Positions 56,252 through 64,000 of a stretch of 64,000 bases of DNA are shown here, piece by piece. Position 1 is the first letter of the stretch. Each line of letters starts with the position of its first letter. Where the stretch lies: the NCBI RefSeq assembly GCF_900156825.1, contig NZ_FTOV01000009.1:110702-174701 (forward strand), in the 5' to 3' direction. The notes beneath the pieces were generated by a model that was not told the DNA's origin, searched no databases, and saw only the letters and a list, made by a program, of their open reading frames with translations. This stretch comes from Chryseobacterium gambrini. GTDB lineage: Bacteria > Bacteroidota > Bacteroidia > Flavobacteriales > Weeksellaceae. Made by a program: the position numbers and the translations under genes.

Positions 56252-56327
56252 TCCGCAGCAGGAAAAGCGTAGGCGGATTCGACGAAAAGCATTTGATTAA
56301 GCTAAGGCTGAGTCAAAGCAATTCACA
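56217..56327. repeat. Terminal CRISPR repeat split by a 66-base insert
   Basis: The repeat runs normally for 35 bases (56217-56251, ending TTTTTGAAA), is broken by 66 bases (56252-56317, starting TCCGCAGCAGG and ending GAGTCAAA), and resumes GCAATTCACA at 56318-56327. The AAA before and at the end of the insert is like a short target duplication. Confidence 0.8.
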
Positions 56328-56347
56328 TTAAACTTTTGCTGCCCATA

Positions 56348-57000
56348 GATAATAATTTTTGAAATCCGCAGCAGGAAAGGCGTAGGCGGATTCGACGAAA
56401 AGCGTTTGATTAAGCTAGGCTGAGTCAAAGCAATTCATATAAACTCGTCTTGTCTCAAAGATAATAGTTTTGAAATCCGCAGCAGGAAAGGCGTAGGCGG
56501 ATTCGACGAAAAGAATTTGATTAAGCTGAGTCTGAGTCAAAGCAATTTACATACACTCACGTTGTTTTAAAGATAATAATTTTTTGAAATCCGCTGCAGG
56601 AAAGGCGTAGGCGGATTCGACGAAAAGCGTTTGATTAAGCTAAGGCTGAGTCAAAGCAATTCATATAAACTCATGTTGTCTCAAAAATAATAATTTTTGA
56701 AATCCGTTGCAGGAAAAGCGTAGGCGGATTCGACGAAAAGAATTTGATTAAGCTGAGTCTGAGTCAAAGCAATTTACATACACTCACGTTGTTTTAAAGA
56801 TAATAATTTTTTGAAATCCGCTGCAGGAAAGGCGTAGGCGGATTCGACGAAAAGTGTTTGATTAAGCTAAGGCTGAGTCAAAGCAATTCATATAAACTCA
56901 TGTTGTCTCAAAAATAATAATTTTTGAAATCCGTTGCAGGAAAAGCGTAGGCAGATTCAACGAAAAGAGTTTAAATAAGTTAGGCTGATTTTACAGACTA
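56348..57000. repeat. Six more tandem repeat-plus-insert units
   Basis: Units start with GATAATAATTTTTGAAAT-like sequence near 56348, 56460, 56572, 56686, 56799 and 56912, with a period of 112-114 bases. Each consists of the 66-base insert (palindromic ends ATCCGC ... GCGGAT) and about 47 bases resembling a shortened CRISPR repeat without spacer. Units 3-4 and 5-6 are near-identical in pairs with a 226-base period, so blocks of two were duplicated. No coding frame is plausible. Confidence 0.8.
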
Positions 57001-57007
57001 TAAAAAA

Positions 57008-57042
57008 TTAGCCATAACCGAACTACACTCGGCTATGGCTAA
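57008..57042 (-). terminator. Rho-independent terminator
   Basis: TTAGCCATAACCGA pairs with TCGGCTATGGCTAA, 24 bases past the icd stop. The minus strand continues with TTTTTTA. Confidence 0.85.
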
Positions 57043-57065
57043 AAAATATTTTAGTAAAAACGAAA

Positions 57066-59318
<2,253 letters not shown>

Positions 59319-59321
59319 TCA

Positions 59322-59352
59322 CAAATTTAGTGATTATGATTGTTTTATAAAG
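59322..59352 (-). promoter_or_regulatory. icd promoter
   Basis: On the minus strand TAAATTTG (59322-59329) matches TAnnTTTG exactly, and a TTTA box lies 18 bases upstream. The start codon is about 37 bases downstream. Confidence 0.55.
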
Positions 59353-59854
59353 ATATTTTGCCCAAAAATTGCGTAAAGTAACAGTGAAGCCGATAATTTA
59401 TGAGCAGATTAAATCTTTTTTGGAAGATGGAATTTTGTATTATTTTTTAATTTTTAAAAACAGATTGAATAAAGATCATTCTATAAGTGAATCTATTTCA
59501 TGATTTCTACGGATAATGAAGACTTTGTTAAATGAAATTTTTACCCGAAATGTAAGTGGATGGCTGATTGAAGCAGATGAATCATTTTTCCGGATATTTT
59601 TAATCTGAAAGGGTAGGAGTGTTGTTATTATGCTGTTTTACGGAAGATGTCAATTATATTGAAAACTTTTTTAATTGATCCTCAGAACTAAATTCTGAAA
59701 ACTGGTAAAACCCTGTAGCCAGGCTGTTGAGTGGATCATAAGGAAAAACCAGATCTTTTCTGGGTTAACTAAGGATTGGTTCTCAGATTCTCCATGGTTT
59801 GCTGGTCAACTTTTTTTATTTCGTAAATTGATCCATGCAATAAATAATTGAATC
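59353..59854. other. Intergenic region with Rhs remnant
   Basis: No intact gene. On the minus strand, about 59660-59760, one frame reads KDLVFPYDPLNSLATGFYQF before a short stop-free tail. This resembles the YDxLNRLxxGFY segment of Rhs proteins and is probably a broken piece of an rhs gene. The rest shows nothing. Confidence 0.35.
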
Positions 59855-60106
59855 TTATTCTGACAGCTCATTATATTTACTAAGAATATTTGTAAGATTA
59901 TATTTTTCACATATCCTTATTAATTCGTTGTCAAACAGTTCAGTCTGATCTTCTTCACTTACGATCAATTGAGGTAAATATTCAATTTCATCTATAAAAT
60001 CATACATTTCTTTGTGAGGAACTTTATTTACACTCATTATTTTAACATGTATCATTAAGTCATGAATAGCAAGAATTAACTTATTAAAACTTCTATTTCG
60101 TACCAT
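59855..60106 (-). CDS. Hypothetical protein (83 aa)
   Basis: An acidic helical protein of 83 residues with no signal, membrane helix or known motif. It ends ICEKYNLTNILSKYNELSE. It stands at the end of a degraded Rhs locus, where small orphan immunity proteins are common, so it may be one. That is inference from position only. Confidence 0.4.
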   Translation of the reverse strand: MVRNRSFNKLILAIHDLMIHVKIMSVNKVPHKEMYDFIDEIEYLPQLIVSEEDQTELFDNELIRICEKYNLTNILSKYNELSE

Positions 60107-60407
60107 ATATTTTGGATAATTTAAACATTAATCTAATAAAATTTGCCTTGCCTGAGCACTTCTATTCGCTGGTTGTATATAGGTAGACGACGTCTGTCCA
60201 TTTGGCGGGATAAATTTTGAAATTAATGATTTCATTTGAGAATAAAAGATTTTTTTGTTAAAAACACAGCAGCGCTATAAAACACAAAATCCAATGTAAT
60301 TGCGTTGGGTTATTTTTATCCGCTAAAAGTCGGGATACTTTTGTGCAGTAGCCTGTTACCATATTTTTATTATTCCTTTCTGATTTTCTGCTCCTTCTAT
60401 TTCAATC
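60107..60407. other. Intergenic region with a degenerate Rhs terminator
   Basis: Near 60275-60310 AAATCCAATGTAATTGCGTTGGGTT resembles the terminator element at 60901 and 62587, with more mismatches. It may mark the end of a lost cassette. No gene is seen. Confidence 0.35.
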
Positions 60408-60878
60408 CTAATGGTATCTTTTCGGGGTTAGCGAAGTACTGGCTCCCAGACTTTCTACCGCTCTCCAGTTTACCTCTGTAATATTCCCGTTGTATTTCGG
60501 GACAACATTCTTTCCTGAAAACTGAGCTGTATCCGGATTTTCGATCCCCTCGCGACTGGTATATTTTATTTTGTAGGAAAACAGTTTTCCGCAAAGATCG
60601 GTAGCCGCCATTTGGTTTTTGTTGATCTCCGCCATCCATCCACGGATGTTGTAATCGTAATCGATGCTTTGCAGGGGCGCAGAACCCGATGTAGAGCCTA
60701 CTTTCTTGTTCACAAGCTGAGACAGATCGTTGTAGGTGTTTTCGGCAAGCAGTTCTTCAGGATTATTGTCTACCTGATGGTAATGTTTTACCAACCTGTT
60801 CTGAGAATCGTACTCAAATCTTTCCTGTACCGTTACCCCGACTTCGCCCTGCTTTCTGAGGTTAAAAATGAAAAGCAT
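60408..60878 (-). pseudogene. Rhs-repeat gene fragment
   Basis: A 156-codon frame containing typical Rhs/YD repeats (EYDSQNRLVKHYHQVDNNPE, YNDLSQLVNKKVG, DYDYNIRGWMAEINK). Intact Rhs proteins continue far on both sides with these repeats. Here the frame begins abruptly after a repeat-terminator element and stops at SLTPKRYH, where Rhs proteins normally go on with a YDxLNRL segment. It is a stranded internal piece. Confidence 0.75.
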
Positions 60879-60900
60879 TTTATTTTGTGCTGCTCTTTAT

Positions 60901-60963
60901 AACATAAAACCCACCGCAATTGCAGTGGGTTCTTTATTGTTGCTCACGGATTATAAATCCGCG
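60901..60963 (-). terminator. Repeat-borne terminator, copy 1
   Basis: ACCCACCGC pairs with GCAGTGGGT around AATT (60909-60930), with TTTTAT following on the minus strand. The surrounding 60 bases recur at 62587-62650. It lies just after the putative immunity gene of cassette 2. Confidence 0.7.
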
Positions 60964-60980
60964 TCATCGGGAGATCGGGT

Positions 60981-61439
60981 TTACTTAAATATTGTATTTT
61001 CTTTCACAAAATCAATATTATATGGGTCTTTGATAATATAAAGATCTGACGTATAACTTTTATTGTTACTCTTATAAGTAATGGTATATTGGTGAGTGTT
61101 TGAACTGACTTTATAAACATCTAATTTTTGAAGCCCATCAGGAATAGTAGTGTATAGCTCAGCTATAGTTCCTTGAATTCTGTAAGGATAAATATTATTT
61201 TTTATTGTCTTATTAAATTTCTGCACATTACTTTTTGTGAGCTTCAAATGAATAACCCCGAAAGCGTGATTGTTCGATTGTTCAAACCCTGTTACATATC
61301 CCTCAAATTCTACATTGTTTTTAAGATATTGTTCCGATTGTTTCATTGCAACATCTGAACTTTTATTGTAATAGATTATAAATACCACAAAAAGGGCTAA
61401 TAAAATAATATACCATAAATACTTTAAATATTTCCACAT
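60981..61439 (-). CDS. Membrane-anchored protein, putative immunity
   Basis: A 152-residue protein with one N-terminal helix (YLKYLWYIILLALFVVFIIY) and a soluble beta-rich domain. Its start codon shares one base with the stop of the frame before (TAATG), so translation is coupled. Position after a variable Rhs C-terminus, and the same layout in the next cassette, suggest an immunity protein. No family is recognised. Confidence 0.5.
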   Translation of the reverse strand: MWKYLKYLWYIILLALFVVFIIYYNKSSDVAMKQSEQYLKNNVEFEGYVTGFEQSNNHAFGVIHLKLTKSNVQKFNKTIKNNIYPYRIQGTIAELYTTIPDGLQKLDVYKVSSNTHQYTITYKSNNKSYTSDLYIIKDPYNIDFVKENTIFK

Positions 61440-62542
61440 TATTTCTTGTTGTTATATTGTCTTATTTTATCTAATGTACCTATTTTAACGGCAGAAGCAG
61501 CGGGGCTTAATATAATATTAGTAGCTCTATCTATAAGGCTTCTTTGTGCGGTGGGTTTTACGTCATTAAGTAGCCAACTATAAGATAATGTTACATTTCC
61601 TGATCCCACATTTGCACCAGCTCCAACACCTACACTTGCTCCCAATGAAACTCCTTTCCAGCCTTTTTCTCCTTTTCCTACTCCTGAAAATACATTTACA
61701 TTAACTCCGCCTCCTGCAACAAATTTAACATCTGCAGAGGCTCCTGCTGAAATAAATGTACCTGCATATGACGTAGGGTTAAATGGTTTAGTATCATCAT
61801 TATAAGCAATAGAAACACTTGCGCCAACACTTGCAGAAATAGTTGCTTGTGCTCCTGCTGAAAATTGTTCTTGTGCTCCCGCATAAACATAGTTGTAACC
61901 TCCGTATGTTTTATCTGTAAATCTAACTACTGACATTTGCACACCACCACTTCCACCGATTCCTAACCCTGCTCATAAATCTCCTTGTGCTGTATAACCT
62001 ACTGCAAATCTACTGGGATCTACATTTCCTGCACCAATATCTAAAGTCGCATTATTTTTAAGAGCAAAAGGAACATTAAACACAACATCGTCCCCCGCTG
62101 TCTTAATTCTCCATTCTTTTTTGTCACTACCTTTAATAACAATATCTTCAGGTTCTCTTCCATCAGGATCAGTGTGTTTTATTGGATTATCAAAAGCATA
62201 AGCATACGGCGACCAGCTTGGCATTTTCTCCGCTAATGGATCTACAACGCCCCATCTACCAATATCCGCCATATAAAACCTTGCACCGTAATCATACATG
62301 CCCGTCTCTTGAAGCTCCTTTCCGTTGTACTTATAATTCTTATACGAACTTGATCCAAAGAAAGAATTTCCACTTTTTAGGTGATTCATTCCGAAAGGAT
62401 AATAATCATTAGCATCCACAATTTCTAGAACTCCTGCGCTGTTTTTCCCAAAACTTACCCTTGTATTTCCCAAGTGATCTTTATACTGGTAAATATATTG
62501 ATTATTTCTGCAAAATTTATTAACATAAAAAATAATACTCAC
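61439..62542 (-). pseudogene. Rhs core with variable C-terminus, interrupted by an in-frame TGA
   Basis: One reading frame runs from about 62542 to 61439 and is broken once by TGA at 61973-61975 (GDL-stop-AGLGIGG). The first part is the Rhs-associated core (YQYKDHLGNTRVSFGKN, YDYGARFYMADIGRWGVVDP, HTDPDGREPED). The second part, 177 codons, is a Gly/Ala/Val-rich domain (SVGASVSIAYNDDTKPFNP, VGVGAGANVGSGNVTLSYSW) that could insert in membranes. A start at 61942 (ATG) is open for the second part alone. The 5' end lacks the long Rhs repeats, so this is an orphan cassette. Confidence 0.7.
62248..62503. repeat. Rhs core duplication, copy 1
   Basis: These 256 bases are nearly identical, without gaps, to 63691-63946. 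They encode the conserved Rhs core and would allow recombination that swaps C-terminal cassettes. Confidence 0.85.
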
Positions 62543-62586
62543 TACTAAAATTTAAAGACTTCTTTAATAAAAATGTAGCTCATTAT

Positions 62587-62650
62587 AACATAAAACCCAC
62601 CGCGATTGCGGTGGGTTCTTTATTATTGCTCACGGATTACAAATCCGCGA
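62587..62650 (-). terminator. Repeat-borne terminator, copy 2
   Basis: ACCCACCGC (62595-62603) pairs with GCGGTGGGT (62608-62616). It follows the putative immunity gene of cassette 1 and is a near copy of 60901-60963. Confidence 0.7.
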
Positions 62651-62696
62651 GATCAGGGTTCTTTATTATTGCCCACGTATCATATATGTCAAAATA

Positions 62697-62894
62697 TTAC
62701 TTGTGAGACCGCAATCTGTCAGAAAAAAGAAATAGTATCCAAAAAAGAAAGCCAAAAATAATATCAAATATTATATTAACTGATTTTAATTGATGATGCA
62801 CTATAATATTATATATAATATCAATCCCTATGATAATTCCACAAAATTTCAATAAATATATAATTGCTCTTATAATAATTCTACCGTTTATCAT
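62697..62894 (-). CDS. Small membrane protein, putative immunity
   Basis: A 65-residue protein with two hydrophobic helices (AIIYLLKFCGIIIGIDIIY and IIFDIIFGFLFWILFLF) and a basic tail DRLRSHK. Its ATG shares one base with the stop of the rhs gene (TAATG), so it is translationally coupled. By place and size it is probably the immunity protein of this cassette. The family is unknown. Confidence 0.55.
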   Translation of the reverse strand: MINGRIIIRAIIYLLKFCGIIIGIDIIYNIIVHHQLKSVNIIFDIIFGFLFWILFLFSDRLRSHK

Positions 62895-64000
62895 TACTTT
62901 TTATTCTGATTTATATTTTTCTCAGCGTTTTCATCATGTTCTCTTATTGAATTTAATTGATTAAAAGTTCCTGAATAAAAATTATAAATAAACCCAATTA
63001 CAAGACCTTTTATAGAAGGTTTTTCAAATTTCCCTTTCTCTATAGAAGATAAACCCATACCAACTGCCAATCCTTTTAAATCAATTGTATAATCAAAAAT
63101 GGTTGTTAAATTATCATTATAAATAGCACGATCTACTAAGGTAATAGAATTGTGAGTTGAATAAATAGATCCCATTCCACCAGCATGAAGAGCATTTGCA
63201 TCAACCATTTGACCAGATAATTTAACCCAATGATTATTATTTAATTGATATGTATTTTTATCATTCGAATAAAATTTATCACCATTCTTATTTAAATCAC
63301 CTGTCGGTCTATCATCCACAGCAGTCACAGATTTACCTGTTTCTCCTAATTGACCTGTTGAACCAGCATCAATGTTTTTACCTAAAATATTATCAGTTAC
63401 TGAGCCATCACTATTTAAATTATAACTTGAAGTAATTTCTTGATTATCTTTTCCTAAATTATATCCAGAAATAGCTTTACCACTAGCCGCGAAATATTTT
63501 GCTCCTTCAATTTTATTGTCTTTAAAGAACTTATCTGCGTTATCTTTATTAAGATTGGAATTATATTGGTAATTACCATCTTTGTCTGTGTACCAATCTG
63601 CTCCTGTAGGATCTGTCCTGATAATGGGATTATTACCAACATAATTATATGGCGAGTATGAATAGTAAAATTCACTTAATAAATCTTGAACGCCCCACCT
63701 TCCGATATCTGCCATATAAAATCTCGCCCCATAATCATACATGCCCGTCTCTTGAAGCTCCTTCCCGTTGTATTTATAATTCTTATACGAACTCACCCCG
63801 AAGAATGAATTTCCACTTTTCAAATGATTCATTCCGAAAGGATAATAATCATTAACATCCACAATTTCTAGAACTCCTGCGCTGTTTTTCCCAAAACTTA
63901 CCCTCGTATTTCCCAAGTGATCTTTATACTGGTAAATATATTGATTTTTTATGTAATCGTAAAATCCTTCTGAAGTCGGCAAAAACTGCAGTTCAGAATT
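62894..64000 (-). CDS. Rhs-family polymorphic toxin, C-terminal part (partial)
   Basis: The frame is open to the right edge, so the gene begins outside the window. The visible part holds the end of the YD-repeat region, the core (YQYKDHLGNTRVSFGKN, YDYGARFYMADIGRWGVQD, PYNYVGNNPIIRTDPTG) and a variable C-terminus of about 250 residues (from about ADWYTDKDGNYQYNSN). The C-terminus has His and Asp residues (ANALHAGGMGSIYSTHNS) but no toxin family I recognise. A TTG at 63982 is not a likely start, since the Rhs sequence continues before it. Confidence 0.85.
   Translation of the reverse strand, partial: NSELQFLPTSEGFYDYIKNQYIYQYKDHLGNTRVSFGKNSAGVLEIVDVNDYYPFGMNHLKSGNSFFGVSSYKNYKYNGKELQETGMYDYGARFYMADIGRWGVQDLLSEFYYSYSPYNYVGNNPIIRTDPTGADWYTDKDGNYQYNSNLNKDNADKFFKDNKIEGAKYFAASGKAISGYNLGKDNQEITSSYNLNSDGSVTDNILGKNIDAGSTGQLGETGKSVTAVDDRPTGDLNKNGDKFYSNDKNTYQLNNNHWVKLSGQMVDANALHAGGMGSIYSTHNSITLVDRAIYNDNLTTIFDYTIDLKGLAVGMGLSSIEKGKFEKPSIKGLVIGFIYNFYSGTFNQLNSIREHDENAEKNINQNKK
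63691..63946. repeat. Rhs core duplication, copy 2
   Basis: A near-identical partner of 62248-62503, at an offset of 1443 bases. Confidence 0.85.

Noticed and set aside
56252..57000. Continuation of the CRISPR array as repeats and spacers
   Set aside because: The units share the same 66-base insert and have no room for unique 30-base spacers, so they are tandem repeats and not array units.
60397..60639. 80-codon frame inside the Rhs fragment
   Set aside because: It is a shifted frame of the Rhs piece and contains no Rhs repeat itself.

Overview
The window is about 37% GC by eye and looks like a chromosomal segment of a flavobacterium of the Chryseobacterium type (Weeksellaceae, Bacteroidota). 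The reasons are the weak ribosome binding sites, promoters of the TAnnTTTG type, SPase II lipoproteins, a monomeric NADP isocitrate dehydrogenase, and several families of short dispersed intergenic repeats. Genus-level placement is inferred from protein character; no database search was possible.

Layout. 0-14 kb holds housekeeping and accessory genes: a DUF4377 lipoprotein, an SPFH protein, a dGTPase-like HD hydrolase, an Fpg/Nei glycosylase, a strongly structured RNA candidate near 5.43-5.5 kb, an AAA ATPase, a run of ankyrin/TPR/SMI1-KNR4 proteins, and gcvP. 14-28 kb holds regulators (REC, Crp, MarR, TetR) around a photolyase cluster on the minus strand: DUF2256, a DASH-type photolyase, a second photolyase without Fe-S cysteines, DUF2805, an SDR without the catalytic Tyr, and an ABC1 kinase. 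Divergent from it lie ribA and an SDR-DUF2867 gene. The joint theme is flavin-dependent photorepair and redox stress. 28-32 kb carries the oxidative pentose phosphate genes gnd, zwf and pgl, which supply NADPH. 32-43 kb has a possible heme-binding protein, a membrane AraC regulator, a secreted surface protein, an M28 peptidase, RDD, Tex and YceI.

43.4-57.0 kb is a complete type II-C CRISPR-Cas system. It has a divergent tracrRNA, a 1398-aa Cas9, Cas1, Cas2, and an array of 88 repeats and 87 spacers with a 77-bp period. The tracrRNA anti-repeat, and a Bacteroidota-like promoter inside every repeat, imply that crRNAs are read from the minus strand, toward the cas genes. The outermost repeat at 56.2 kb is split by a 66-bp insert. 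Beyond it lie six more tandem repeat-plus-insert units, and a single related unit sits between cas2 and the array. At least four sets of spacers are allelic variants of one protospacer, cut in exactly the same register.

57-64 kb has icd on the minus strand, followed by a degraded Rhs polymorphic-toxin locus. It contains two cassettes built as Rhs core, variable C-terminus, translationally coupled small membrane protein (putative immunity) and a shared terminator. One cassette is interrupted by an in-frame TGA. Rhs fragments follow. The rhs gene at the right edge runs out of the window. No tRNA, rRNA, complete insertion sequence or prophage gene was recognised.
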